A program made the position numbers and the translations under genes. Positions 55,218 through 64,000 of a DNA stretch of 64,000 nucleotides are shown piece after piece. The notes below the pieces were generated by a model, which saw nothing but the letters and a program-made list of their open reading frames with translations, had not been told where the DNA came from and ran no database searches. This DNA comes from Sporolactobacillus putidus (GTDB taxonomy: Bacteria; Bacillota; Bacilli; Bacillales; Sporolactobacillaceae): positions 124,001 to 188,000 of the forward strand of contig NZ_BMOK01000003.1 of NCBI RefSeq assembly GCF_014647035.1, given 5' to 3'. The number at the start of each line of letters is the position of its first letter. Position 1 is the stretch's first letter.

Positions 55218-57836
55218 GTGGAACTGTCGGGAAAGCAATTCTGTATGGTTTCAGACAAAGAACAAACGCTGCAAACCCTTCAATTGAATCATGTTCCATC
55301 TGTTGAACTGGTCGATCCTAAAACAAGCACATATCCTATCATAGGAAGAAAATACGGTCATCATAGCGGGAAAGACCTTAGCATTGTCCATACAGAGGAG
55401 CAGGCAATTGATGAAGAATTTGATTTTTTTACCAAATTATACGCATTTGAAAAAGAATACTGTTTAGAAGTTGAAGGATTAGCTGTAAAAAGTGTTCGAA
55501 TCGCTGCAGGTCAACAGGTGATATTCTATGAAGTTCCGATTCGAACGGAAGTATTCGGCTGGAACTGGCAGAAAATAGAGGTGAGCAGTATACCAACGGA
55601 TTGGTTGGATATTGCGATTCGAGCACTTTATGTTACAGGGCTTGCGAATGGCTTTGTAAAAATGGGCATGTTGTCGGGTGAATCCGTTATTGTAACAGAT
55701 ATAAACGACGCAAACACTCTTTATAAAGATTCGGTCACGAAACCCAATGTTCCTTTTACCATGGGGGCCGATGTTGAGTTGATGCTCAGTTGTGATCATG
55801 AGCTTTTACCAGCATCAACGTTTTTTCCGCTTAAAGGAAGCGTGGGATGTGATGAAAGGCAAATCGAACAAGACAGCGGCGAATATGCGCTTGCCGAAAT
55901 AAGACCGAAAGAGGCAAAAACACCTCAAGAGTTGTTTAAGCATATTAAAGCGTTAATCATAGAAGCATCAGAACTGGCGCCTTATGAAAATGTGGAATTA
56001 TTGGCCGGCAGTATGCCTTTTTCAGGTTATCAATGCGGGGGACACATCCATTTTGGAATTCCCATTTCATTATCGCTTCTAAGAGCGCTTGACTATTTTC
56101 TTGCTATTCCTGTCGCGATGATCGAGAACCCGCGAACGGCACGACTTAGACGGAAAACAAAGCACGGAGGATTGGGACGTTTCCGCAAAAAGCCATATGG
56201 GTTTGAATATATATCCTTGAGCTCTTGGGTCATTGATCCAGAACTGACCCTCGCCATATTATGTCTCGCCTCCCTTGTTGCAACCCATCACGTTGAATTA
56301 GAAAGTCAAGTTTTATTTCATCCTCTTGTTCAGCGGGCTTACTACCAAGGGAACCATATTTTACTCAAACAGCTATGGAGCGAAATAAAAGCAACGCTTA
56401 TAAAAACCGCAAGTTATCCCCTTTACAAAAGTGAACTTTCTTATCTTTTTGAAGCCATTGAAAAAGGATATTCATATCCTGAGTCGAGTGATATTCGTTG
56501 GAATTGGGGGATTACGCCAACAAAACAATTATATGAACCCGGATTGACGATCCAAATTCCGAAAAAAACACGGGAAAGATACAAACTTAAAGATGGAGTG
56601 ACAACCTATGTTTGTGCAGGGAAACGAATTTCACCTGCCGTTGTCCGTGCGTATCCCTTTTCATTTCGTTATTCAAACATGGTTCAGCTCTCGAAAGCTT
56701 TGCGCGAGAAACTCGTGCTGCCGAAGGAGTGGAATCCAAAGGTAACGGCTGAAAAAGGGGTGATCACGCTCGGACCCATTATCGGCATCCTTGCCGCCCG
56801 GCCTTTTGACAGGCAAAAAACATATTTTCAGCATCTATGCAGGCTTGCCAATGAAAAGCAAATGCTCGTCTATATATTCGAACCTCATGACATTGACTGG
56901 GATCAACAGGTCATAAAAGGAACAGCGATAAATGGGGACGGATTGTTCCCTTTCCCAGCCGTTATTTATGATCGATTTTTTCTCGGCGGAGAGAAAAAAG
57001 CAGACATCGATCAGGTCCGCGCAAAGCTTCAATCCGTTTACCATATCCCCTTTATCAATTCGATGACCTTATTTTATTTGACAGGAAACAAGTGGGATTG
57101 CCATCAGGTTCTATTAAAAAACCATGAAGAAATTCTCCCTGAAACCCGGTTGCTGCAAAACGCTTCAGACATTACTGAAATGCTCGATCGCTATGGAGAA
57201 ATCTTTTTAAAACCGGTTGGCGGTGCCTTAGGCACAGGTGTTATTCGGGTCATACGCCGACCGACAGGAATCTTTTTAATGGACATGAAACAAAAATTTC
57301 TTCGGCAGCTGACGAATATGGATGAATTGTTTACCATCGTAACTCCTTTGCTGAGTAAAAATACTTATCTTATTCAGGAAGGAATCAGAAGGAAACAGTT
57401 CAACGGAATGAATTTAGAAATACGCGTCTATATGCAAAAAAGTGGTCAGCAAAAATGGTTCAGAACCGGAATGGTCACCCGGCTGACAAGCGAGGATGTG
57501 CTTACAGAAGAAACAGAAACGAACCTTCGTATAAGCAAGGTTTTGAAACACTTGTATGCCGATCCGGCCGAACGCCACTACATCCTGACTCAATTGGCCG
57601 TAATCTCAAGAAATATCGTCACGACGATCGAAAACGAAGTCGGTCCATTTGGCGAGCTGGCCGTTGACTTGTGCATCGACCAGTACAATGCGATCAAACT
57701 CTTGGAAATCAATTCAAAGCCGGATAACTTATTTGCGCAGATCAGGGCGTACCGGCTTCGGAATTTGGCCGGTATTCGATTACTCAATTACGCGGCTTCA
57801 CTTGCTGGTTATGACTACGAGGATCATCAAATTTAA
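55218..57836 (+). CDS. COOH-NH2 ligase (GCS-like) fused to YheC/D-type ATP-grasp ligase
   Basis: An 872-residue double amide ligase. Residues 1-180 are an accessory domain I cannot name. Residues about 180-400 match the phage phiEco32-like COOH-NH2 ligase type 2 (glutamate-cysteine-ligase fold): GADVELML, the acidic QDSGEYALAEIRP, CGGHIHFGIP (about 272) and NPRTARLRR. Residues 430-520 are a linker with the small YheC/D domain, and 520-870 form the ATP-grasp: GILAARPF, EIFLKPVGGALGTGVI (about 661) and LLEINSKPDN (about 828, metal ligands). Two ligase sites in one chain imply sequential peptide-bond formation. GTG start with GGAGGT. The next gene follows 16 bases later. Confidence 0.88.
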   Translation: MELSGKQFCMVSDKEQTLQTLQLNHVPSVELVDPKTSTYPIIGRKYGHHSGKDLSIVHTEEQAIDEEFDFFTKLYAFEKEYCLEVEGLAVKSVRIAAGQQVIFYEVPIRTEVFGWNWQKIEVSSIPTDWLDIAIRALYVTGLANGFVKMGMLSGESVIVTDINDANTLYKDSVTKPNVPFTMGADVELMLSCDHELLPASTFFPLKGSVGCDERQIEQDSGEYALAEIRPKEAKTPQELFKHIKALIIEASELAPYENVELLAGSMPFSGYQCGGHIHFGIPISLSLLRALDYFLAIPVAMIENPRTARLRRKTKHGGLGRFRKKPYGFEYISLSSWVIDPELTLAILCLASLVATHHVELESQVLFHPLVQRAYYQGNHILLKQLWSEIKATLIKTASYPLYKSELSYLFEAIEKGYSYPESSDIRWNWGITPTKQLYEPGLTIQIPKKTRERYKLKDGVTTYVCAGKRISPAVVRAYPFSFRYSNMVQLSKALREKLVLPKEWNPKVTAEKGVITLGPIIGILAARPFDRQKTYFQHLCRLANEKQMLVYIFEPHDIDWDQQVIKGTAINGDGLFPFPAVIYDRFFLGGEKKADIDQVRAKLQSVYHIPFINSMTLFYLTGNKWDCHQVLLKNHEEILPETRLLQNASDITEMLDRYGEIFLKPVGGALGTGVIRVIRRPTGIFLMDMKQKFLRQLTNMDELFTIVTPLLSKNTYLIQEGIRRKQFNGMNLEIRVYMQKSGQQKWFRTGMVTRLTSEDVLTEETETNLRISKVLKHLYADPAERHYILTQLAVISRNIVTTIENEVGPFGELAVDLCIDQYNAIKLLEINSKPDNLFAQIRAYRLRNLAGIRLLNYAASLAGYDYEDHQI

Positions 57837-57852
57837 TTGGAGGTGATTCAAT

Positions 57853-59262
57853 ATGAGAGATTTAGCGTTAGAGGAAATCCTGACCCAAACCGGCGGTGAT
57901 GTCCTTCACGGATCAGGCAACCCGATCATCAAGCATGTGATGGATTATTCCGCAAAGGATATTGAGGATCATACTCTGGTCATTCACATGGATCGAGAAC
58001 GAATTAGAGGTAAATATTGGAAATACAATAAATCGATTGTTATCATAACCGATCGTCCTGATCTCTGTACCGGGCTCGGCGATCAAGTTATTTTAATCAG
58101 AACTGACGATTTAGAAGACGCCTATTGGAAGTTTATTGGCTACTACCGGAAACTTTTCGACATCCCAATTATTGGTATTATAGGGACTTGCGGAAAAACA
58201 ACAACAAAAGAAATGATCCGCCAAATTCTCCGAAAGGATTACAAAGTGAAGGCGACTTGGATGAGCATGAACTCGATGTCTGTAAATTTGCATTATTTAA
58301 CCGGTATTGATGATCAAACAGAAGTAGCCGTTTTTGAAATGCCGGTCGCTTATCCGGGCTATTTAAGAGTCGCTTGCAGGTGTTTTCAACCCCAAATTCG
58401 ACTTTTGCTCAATATCGGAGTCCATCATCTGGCGGATTGTGAATCTCCCGAGGAGTATATGAAAGCAAAGGGAGAAATTGTCGAGGGATTAGATCCCATT
58501 AACGGAACCCTCATTTTAAATGCAGATGATGAAAATATAAAAAAAGTGATTGATGAAAGGAAATACCAAAATGTTGTCTATTTTGGCATGAGCGAACGTT
58601 CTCATTTTCGGGCAAAGAATTCCCGGTATACGGAGGGGGGCATGAATTTTACCTTAGAGTATAAAGGGGAATCTTACGGGGCCTTTGTCCCGGGCTATGG
58701 TGCGCACAATATCTACAATGCGCTGGCAGCCATCGCTGCAGTATCGTTACTGGGTATTGATATTCCGACTTCAATCCAGCGGCTCGCTTTATTTGAACAG
58801 GTGGAAGAACATCTAGAAATGAAGCAGGGAACGAACGGATGCATCGTGCTCGATGATTCATGGAATTCTTCTCCGCTCTCTATGGCTGCGGCTCTTCAGG
58901 TTCTTAAAGAACTTTCCAATGGAAAAACAACAATTGCTTTATTAGGTTATATGCCCCAATTAGGAGAAGGGCCTCACGCCTCTCAGCAATATGAAGAAAT
59001 GGGGAAAAAGGCAGCGGAAACGGGTGTTGACGTGCTTGTTGCAGTAGGAGAAGAAGCAGAGGGTATAGGAAAAGCCGCCTTGAAGATAGGAATGGATCCG
59101 AACCGCGTACATTTCTGTCAGACGGGTGATGAAGTCTATGAGGTTCTGCATCCCTATTTAAATGATCAGACGATCATTCTCTTGAAGGTTACACACCGCG
59201 TGATGAAAAAACCGACTTTTAAAGCGTTAAGAAAGAAAATGATTGTAAAAGATCATGAGTAA
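57853..59262 (+). CDS. MurF-like Mur ligase, stand-alone
   Basis: A 469-residue ATP-dependent carboxylate-amine ligase of the Mur family, outside any peptidoglycan operon. The P-loop GIIGTCGKTTTKEM (108-121), NIGVHHLADCESPEEYMKAKGEI with the lysine region carbamylated in MurF, GAHNIYNALAAIAA (283-296) and DDSWNSSPLSMAAAL (334-348) all match MurF. The N-terminal UDP-substrate domain (1-100) is divergent from MurF, so the acceptor is probably not UDP-MurNAc-tripeptide. GGAGGTG before the ATG. It lies between the fused ligase and PEP mutase and could add an amine (AEP, a polyamine or an amino acid) to a growing product. Confidence 0.88.
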   Translation: MRDLALEEILTQTGGDVLHGSGNPIIKHVMDYSAKDIEDHTLVIHMDRERIRGKYWKYNKSIVIITDRPDLCTGLGDQVILIRTDDLEDAYWKFIGYYRKLFDIPIIGIIGTCGKTTTKEMIRQILRKDYKVKATWMSMNSMSVNLHYLTGIDDQTEVAVFEMPVAYPGYLRVACRCFQPQIRLLLNIGVHHLADCESPEEYMKAKGEIVEGLDPINGTLILNADDENIKKVIDERKYQNVVYFGMSERSHFRAKNSRYTEGGMNFTLEYKGESYGAFVPGYGAHNIYNALAAIAAVSLLGIDIPTSIQRLALFEQVEEHLEMKQGTNGCIVLDDSWNSSPLSMAAALQVLKELSNGKTTIALLGYMPQLGEGPHASQQYEEMGKKAAETGVDVLVAVGEEAEGIGKAALKIGMDPNRVHFCQTGDEVYEVLHPYLNDQTIILLKVTHRVMKKPTFKALRKKMIVKDHE

Positions 59263-59280
59263 TAGACAAGGAGAATTGCA

Positions 59281-60792
59281 GTGAAGAAAACGACACAATT
59301 CAGAAACTTAATTGCGAGTAAGCAGCTGGAATTCATTATGGAAGCTCATAATGCCTTGTCTGCAAAAATTGTGGAGGAGGCCGGTTTTAAAGGGATTTGG
59401 GCAAGCGGTTTATCCATCTCGGCCGCACTGGGTGTCCGGGATAACAATGAGGCTTCATGGACGCAGGTACTCGAAGTCCTGGAGTTTATGAGCGACGCGA
59501 CATCAATACCCATACTCGTGGACGGTGATACGGGCTACGGCAATTTTAACAATGCAAGAAGATTAGTGAAAAAGCTGGAACAGCGCAGTATCGCCGGGGT
59601 TTGTATCGAAGACAAAGTCTTTCCAAAATCGAATTCATTTATAAAAGGCGAAGAACAGCCGTTAGCCAATATTGATGAATTTTGCGGGAAAATAAAAGCG
59701 ATGAAGGACAGTCAGAGCGATGAAGACTTTGTCGTTATCGCCCGAGTTGAGGCTCTTATCGCCGGCAGGGGTTTGAAGGAGGCGCTGCAGCGGGCGGAAG
59801 CGTATAGAAAAGCGGGCGCAGATGCCATTCTCATCCACAGCAAGCGATCAGATATATCAGAAATTGAAGCGTTCGTCAAAGAATGGGGCGGAAGGCATCC
59901 GTTAGTGATTGTTCCGACAAAATATTATTCCGTTCCAACCGAACGTTTTCGTAAACTGTCCATCAGTCTGGCCATATGGGCGAATCATAATTTACGGTCA
60001 TCCATCAAAGCCATGCGGGAGACATCCAATCAAATTTACTTGGAAGAAAGTCTGATCAACGTTGAGCGTACGGTTACGCCATTGGAAGACGTGTTTCGTC
60101 TTCAAGGGATGGAAGAACTCGCGGCAGCCGAAAAAACCTATCTGGCTGCTTCAGAAAAGAACATGAATGCTATTATTCTTGTTACAAAATCAGGTTATCA
60201 TCCCATTTTAAAAGACCAGATCCATCAACTGAACACCTTCGGAATCAGAGAGATTCATAAGATTGAAGTTTCAGAGGGAAACCGGCAAAATCCGAAGAAT
60301 GGTGATGTTTATGCCCTTTATTCGGCCAGAGATCAAATCGGGGAAAATACGATAATCAGTAATAGTGAGATAACCTACAAGGAGTATATTATCGAAGAAT
60401 TAACAAAGGAAAATAACAAGATCACGATCCTTGTCGACCCGGATTATGAATGGAAGGACAGCCCCCAATACTTTGTTAAAGGAAAGATTCCTTATTCAAA
60501 ATGGCTGTATGACCAGACGTCCGATTTTATTGAAATGACGGATAAACCGGTAAGGGACCAAACTCACGGAGAATTTATCGGATTATGGAGCGTTTCCGGC
60601 AAAGGAGCCGGAGTTTTTAAAAATGTTTTAGAGAAACTTGCGCGTAGAAAAGATTTTAAACAGCTTTCTTTGATTGATCTTTTTACCGCGATCCAGTCTG
60701 TCCATCCCATTTCCATAAAATATACGAACGGATCATGGCTCGACAGGAAGACGTTCACTAAAATCCAAAAAGACGGTGACATCAATGATTAA
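59281..60792 (+). CDS. pepM: Phosphoenolpyruvate mutase with degenerate nucleotidyltransferase-like tail
   Basis: A 503-residue enzyme; residues 1-290 are PEP mutase, which forms the C-P bond of phosphonopyruvate. DGDTGYGN (81-88) and the diagnostic [10 protein letters not shown] (110-119, the EDKx5NS motif of true mutases) are intact, and [12 protein letters not shown] follows. Residues about 295-503 resemble a nucleotidyltransferase domain, as in known PepM fusions, but the N-terminal LAAGxGxR-type loop is replaced by [17 protein letters not shown], so nucleotide transfer is unlikely. An active nucleotidyltransferase is encoded two genes on. GTG start with AAGGAG about 7 bases before it. 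The next gene overlaps by 8 bases. Confidence 0.93.
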   Translation: MKKTTQFRNLIASKQLEFIMEAHNALSAKIVEEAGFKGIWASGLSISAALGVRDNNEASWTQVLEVLEFMSDATSIPILVDGDTGYGNFNNARRLVKKLEQRSIAGVCIEDKVFPKSNSFIKGEEQPLANIDEFCGKIKAMKDSQSDEDFVVIARVEALIAGRGLKEALQRAEAYRKAGADAILIHSKRSDISEIEAFVKEWGGRHPLVIVPTKYYSVPTERFRKLSISLAIWANHNLRSSIKAMRETSNQIYLEESLINVERTVTPLEDVFRLQGMEELAAAEKTYLAASEKNMNAIILVTKSGYHPILKDQIHQLNTFGIREIHKIEVSEGNRQNPKNGDVYALYSARDQIGENTIISNSEITYKEYIIEELTKENNKITILVDPDYEWKDSPQYFVKGKIPYSKWLYDQTSDFIEMTDKPVRDQTHGEFIGLWSVSGKGAGVFKNVLEKLARRKDFKQLSLIDLFTAIQSVHPISIKYTNGSWLDRKTFTKIQKDGDIND

Positions 60793-61915
60793 CACTTCGT
60801 TATTTGGAGATGAACTAAAAGGCTTGGGATTTACCTTTTACAGCGGAGTCCCCTGTTCCTATCTCAAGGATTTAATTAATTATGCGATTAATGAATCTGA
60901 ATTTGTGATGGCCGCAAATGAGGGAGAGGCAGTTGCCATCGCAGCCGGTGCCTTTATTGGAGGCAGGAAATCTGTTGTATTGATGCAGAATTCGGGGTTA
61001 ACCAATGCGGTTTCTCCTTTGGTTTCCCTGATTCATCCTTTTCAAATTCCTGTTTTAGGCTTTGTTAGCCTTCGGGGCGAACCGGGTCGGCCCGATGAAC
61101 CTCAACATGAATTAATGGGGCGAATTACAGCGGAAATGCTAAGCATCATGAATATAAAATGGGGCTATTTATCCTCTGATATCGAAGAAGTCAGAAAACA
61201 GCTTCAGCAGGCTAATCAGTGCATTGAGAAAAATGAGCCTTACTTTTTTATTGTAAAAAGAGGGACATTCGAACCGGTTGTCCTTCGGAAACAAAAGCTG
61301 CAGCCTGCTCAAAACGCGTTTATTTGTGAAAAAGAGAGGGCTGATCAGCTGCCGGCAAGATACCGGGCGCTTGAAATCATTAATTCACTGAAAGACAGAC
61401 AGACTGTGCAGCTGGCGACAACAGGAAAAACAGGCCGGGAACTCTATGAACTGGAAGATGCGGAAAATAATTTGTACATGGTTGGATCGATGGGGTGTGT
61501 GAGTTCGCTCGGTTTAGGTCTTGCTTTAACCCGGCCGGAAAAGTCGATTATCGCTTTGGACGGAGACGGAGCTTTACTCATGCGGATGGGAAATCTGGCG
61601 ACGAACGGAACCTATTCTCCGCCGAATTTACTTCACATTCTTCTCGATAATAACACACATGATTCTACCGGAGGACAACAAACAGTTTCACATAATGTGC
61701 GTTTCGTAGAGGTAGCTGCCGCGTGCGGCTACGTCAATGCCGTCTATATTCATACACTTGAAGAATTAGAGAACGCAATCAAAAGATGGAAACTGGAACC
61801 CAAACTGACATTTTTATATATGAAGATCGCCAAAGGTTCTAAAAAAGAGCTGGGCCGTCCGAAAACAAAGCCTTACCAGGTTAAACAAAGATTGCAGGTG
61901 TTTATCAATGGTTAA
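60785..61915 (+). CDS. ppd: Phosphonopyruvate decarboxylase
   Basis: A 376-residue thiamin-diphosphate enzyme that drives the mutase reaction by decarboxylating phosphonopyruvate to phosphonoacetaldehyde. [11 protein letters not shown] contains the ThDP-activating Glu, [12 protein letters not shown] and [16 protein letters not shown] are Ppd hallmarks, and [14 protein letters not shown] with [12 protein letters not shown] binds ThDP-Mg. Start at ATG 60785 with GGTGA upstream; it overlaps pepM and is itself overlapped by 8 bases by the next gene, so the three are one operon. Confidence 0.94.
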   Translation: MINTSLFGDELKGLGFTFYSGVPCSYLKDLINYAINESEFVMAANEGEAVAIAAGAFIGGRKSVVLMQNSGLTNAVSPLVSLIHPFQIPVLGFVSLRGEPGRPDEPQHELMGRITAEMLSIMNIKWGYLSSDIEEVRKQLQQANQCIEKNEPYFFIVKRGTFEPVVLRKQKLQPAQNAFICEKERADQLPARYRALEIINSLKDRQTVQLATTGKTGRELYELEDAENNLYMVGSMGCVSSLGLGLALTRPEKSIIALDGDGALLMRMGNLATNGTYSPPNLLHILLDNNTHDSTGGQQTVSHNVRFVEVAAACGYVNAVYIHTLEELENAIKRWKLEPKLTFLYMKIAKGSKKELGRPKTKPYQVKQRLQVFING

Positions 61916-63767
61916 CACAGCCGTTATCCTGGCGGCAGGTCTTGGAAGCCGCATTCGGGAACGAACAGGAAAGCTGCCGAAAGGCTTTTTAGCAATGAAT
62001 GAAATGACTATGATTGAAAGATCCCTCTCCATTTTAATTGAAGAAGGCTTTACTAACATTTATATAGGGACGGGATACAAGAAAGAAGTCTATGAAAAAT
62101 TAACGGAAAACTATTCACAGATTACTTGCGTCTATAATCCAAACTATGAATCAACAGGGAGTCTGTTCACCCTCTTCCAGTTTAAGGACATAATAAAAGA
62201 GGACTTCTTATTACTAGAATCTGATTTAATCTATGAAAAGGCTGCTGTGAAGATCATCAAAGCGTCTGAGAGACCGGATGTGATATTGGCAAGCAGGCTA
62301 ACGGATACTGGAGACGAGGTTTATATAGAGACTGACAAAAACCATTTTCTTGTCACGATGTCAAAAAAACAAGAAAAACTGAATCGTATTGATGCCGAAC
62401 TGGTCGGGATCACGAAATTGTCCTTTCAAACCTATAAAAAGCTATGTGCATACGCAGAAAAGCTCTTCCCTGCAGGACTGGGTCTGGATTACGAGGACGG
62501 TCTCGTTGGGATTGCTGAGCGGATAGATTTTTACGTGGATAAACAGGATGATTTGGTATGGTGCGAGGTGGATAACGAGCAGCATTGGACGCGGGCGATG
62601 AGTACCGTTTATCCAATGATCCTGGCTAGGGAAAATGCCCCCGTTCCAATCAAACGCAGCATCTTATTGAATCCAGGACCGGCGGCGACGACGGATTCGG
62701 TGAAATACGCCCAGGTTGTACCTGATATCTGTCCGAGAGAAAAAGAATTTGGTCAGGTCATGGAATTTATTGCAACGGAACTCACAAAGTTTGTCGGAAA
62801 TCCAAAAGACTATACAACGGTCTTATTTGGCGGATCCGGAACCGCTGCGGTAGAGTCCGTATTGAGTTCAGTCATCGATCAGGAAACTGTCTTAATCATC
62901 AACAATGGCGCCTATGGAAAACGAATGGTTCAAATCGCGGAAGTGTATCGATTACATTTTCTCGAATACAAAAGCGAACCTGATGAAGCCATTAATCTCG
63001 ATGATCTTGAAACCTATATTCAAAATGCTTCCGACAAGATTCGTTTTCTTTCCGTTGTCCATAGTGAAACAACGACTGGCCTTCTGAACAACATCGAAGC
63101 GATCGGGCAGTTATGTAAAAAGTATCGCATCTTAATGATTGTCGACGCGATGAGTTCCTATGCTGCGGTTCCTATTCGGATGAAGGAAATGAATATTTGT
63201 TATCTTGCGGCCAGCTCAAATAAAAACCTTCAAGGGATGGCAGGCGTGTCGTTTGTGATTGCGGACATTGAGCAGCTCGAAAAATTGCGGGCCATTAAAC
63301 CGCGGAATCTTTACCTCCATCTCTATGATCAATACCATCATTTTAAAAGCACAAAACAAATGCGGTTTACACCACCCGTTCAGACTCTGTATGCCTTGAA
63401 GCAGGCCATTATCGAAACGCAATGGGAAGGCATTCAAAACAGGTACAGTCGTTATACGCGATCGTGGGAGACATTGATTCAAGGATTAACACATCTTGGT
63501 TTAAACTATTTAGTTCATAAAAACAACCATTCCAGACTCATAACTTCGGTAGTGGAACCCTCTGACCCAAACTATGACTTTACAAAAATGCATGACTTTT
63601 TTTACTCTAAAGGCTTTACCATTTACCCCGGGAAACTTGACGACAAAAAAACCTTTCGTGTAGCGAACATGGGGGCTATAACCTATAAAGATATGGAACA
63701 ATTTGTTTATCTCTTAGAGCAGTATCTTAAGGGATTAAAAGGAGGGGAATCAAATTTCAAGTCCTAA
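61908..63767 (+). CDS. Nucleotidyltransferase fused to 2-aminoethylphosphonate transaminase
   Basis: A 619-residue bifunctional protein. Residues 1-245 are a nucleotidyltransferase with the loop ILAAGLGSRIRERTGKLPKG (7-26), an ESDLIYE metal motif and a C-terminal EVDNEQHW. Residues 250-619 are AEP:pyruvate transaminase (PhnW type): LLNPGPAATTDSVK, VHSETTTGLLN, VDAMSSYAA and PLP Lys439 in ASSNKNLQGMAG. The same fusion is known from Treponema (PntC-type CTP:phosphonate cytidylyltransferase). Predicted products are AEP and CMP-AEP, the donor for decorating glycans, lipids or other polymers. AGGTG before the ATG. Confidence 0.92.
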   Translation: MVNTAVILAAGLGSRIRERTGKLPKGFLAMNEMTMIERSLSILIEEGFTNIYIGTGYKKEVYEKLTENYSQITCVYNPNYESTGSLFTLFQFKDIIKEDFLLLESDLIYEKAAVKIIKASERPDVILASRLTDTGDEVYIETDKNHFLVTMSKKQEKLNRIDAELVGITKLSFQTYKKLCAYAEKLFPAGLGLDYEDGLVGIAERIDFYVDKQDDLVWCEVDNEQHWTRAMSTVYPMILARENAPVPIKRSILLNPGPAATTDSVKYAQVVPDICPREKEFGQVMEFIATELTKFVGNPKDYTTVLFGGSGTAAVESVLSSVIDQETVLIINNGAYGKRMVQIAEVYRLHFLEYKSEPDEAINLDDLETYIQNASDKIRFLSVVHSETTTGLLNNIEAIGQLCKKYRILMIVDAMSSYAAVPIRMKEMNICYLAASSNKNLQGMAGVSFVIADIEQLEKLRAIKPRNLYLHLYDQYHHFKSTKQMRFTPPVQTLYALKQAIIETQWEGIQNRYSRYTRSWETLIQGLTHLGLNYLVHKNNHSRLITSVVEPSDPNYDFTKMHDFFYSKGFTIYPGKLDDKKTFRVANMGAITYKDMEQFVYLLEQYLKGLKGGESNFKS

Positions 63768-64000
63768 ATTAGCCGTTGCGGTGATGGTGGTCAATCATGG
63801 AAATAAAATTCTTTTAGTGAATGGCTATACGAGGGGCTGGGAGTTTCCCGGAGGATTTGTCCGAAAAGATGAATCCATTAAAGCCGCAGGGATCCGGGAA
63901 GTAAAGGAAGAATCAGGAATCAACATTGATCATCTTCACCTACTGGGAGTTGAACAAATCGTTATGAAATCAACGATCGTATTCTTATTAAAAGCAAACC
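63754..64000 (+). CDS. Nudix hydrolase (partial, probable ATT start)
   Basis: The frame is open to the window end, giving 82 residues. The Nudix box is present: GGFVRKDESIKAAG then REVKEESGI (G-x5-E-x7-R-E-x2-E-E-x-G). It overlaps the previous gene by 14 bases. GGAGGGG (63741-63747) lies 6 bases before an ATT codon, which would give M-S-S-P-K-L-A-V-A-V. The next usable start (GTG 63781) would remove a beta strand and has no ribosome site. It could hydrolyse a nucleotide byproduct or the CMP-AEP-type intermediate; function is inferred only from position. Confidence 0.8.
   Translation, partial: MSSPKLAVAVMVVNHGNKILLVNGYTRGWEFPGGFVRKDESIKAAGIREVKEESGINIDHLHLLGVEQIVMKSTIVFLLKAN

Overview
The window looks like chromosome of a low-GC Gram-positive bacterium of the order Bacillales. 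The reasons are S-box and T-box leaders, a perfect CIRCE element, strong AGGAGG ribosome sites, frequent TTG/GTG starts, and gene pairs familiar from Bacillus (Lrp regulator plus aminotransferase, cysH-sat-cysC with siroheme genes, YheC/D-type ATP-grasp). The hydroxyacid dehydrogenase and glycogen genes would suit a Sporolactobacillus-like lactic-acid-forming spore former, but that narrower placement is inference. I see no rRNA, tRNA, CRISPR array or intact insertion sequence.

Layout. 0-6.5 kb: end of glycogen phosphorylase, a GH13 glucanase, threonine aldolase, a lactate/2-hydroxyacid dehydrogenase and a branched-chain aminotransferase. 6.6-8.6 kb: a broken ABC ATPase, then a PadR regulator (probable ATT start) with two membrane proteins carrying a recurring WWPLS motif, preceded by a promoter with two direct repeats. 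8.7-13.4 kb: plsX, metA and a chemoreceptor of odd topology. 13.6-25.5 kb: the sulfur locus. Two divergent SAM-I riboswitches control, on the minus strand, the sulfate ABC importer and, on the plus strand, ferredoxin, PAPS reductase, ATP sulfurylase, APS kinase, sulfite reductase, a small DUF3906-like protein and three siroheme genes. 25.9-28.5 kb: a small lipoprotein coupled to a glutathionylspermidine-synthase-like ATP-grasp enzyme, and an SDR. 28.8-34 kb: a complete branched-chain amino acid ABC importer.

34-50 kb: a zinc-ribbon miniprotein, a stand-alone condensation-type acyltransferase, two MFS carriers, a GntP permease and L-2-hydroxyglutarate oxidase (linked by a shared cre-like motif), phosphoglycerate mutase, a YugG/YugH-like pair, a T-box-controlled short methionyl-tRNA synthetase and HrcA/CIRCE-controlled htpG. 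50-53 kb: a YjjG-type nucleotidase, a methyltransferase, small proteins and gene-poor DNA.

53.3-64 kb is the most remarkable part. A divergent spermidine-synthase homologue and an N-formylglutamate-amidohydrolase-like protein flank a run of closely packed genes: a COOH-NH2 ligase fused to a YheC/D ATP-grasp ligase, a MurF-like ligase, PEP mutase with a degenerate nucleotidyltransferase tail, phosphonopyruvate decarboxylase, a nucleotidyltransferase fused to 2-aminoethylphosphonate (AEP) transaminase, and a Nudix protein cut by the window end. Known chemistry predicts PEP to phosphonopyruvate to phosphonoacetaldehyde to AEP to CMP-AEP. The amide ligases upstream suggest that a peptide or polyamine conjugate is built with it. 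I do not recognise this gene combination as a characterised pathway. The cluster continues beyond the window.
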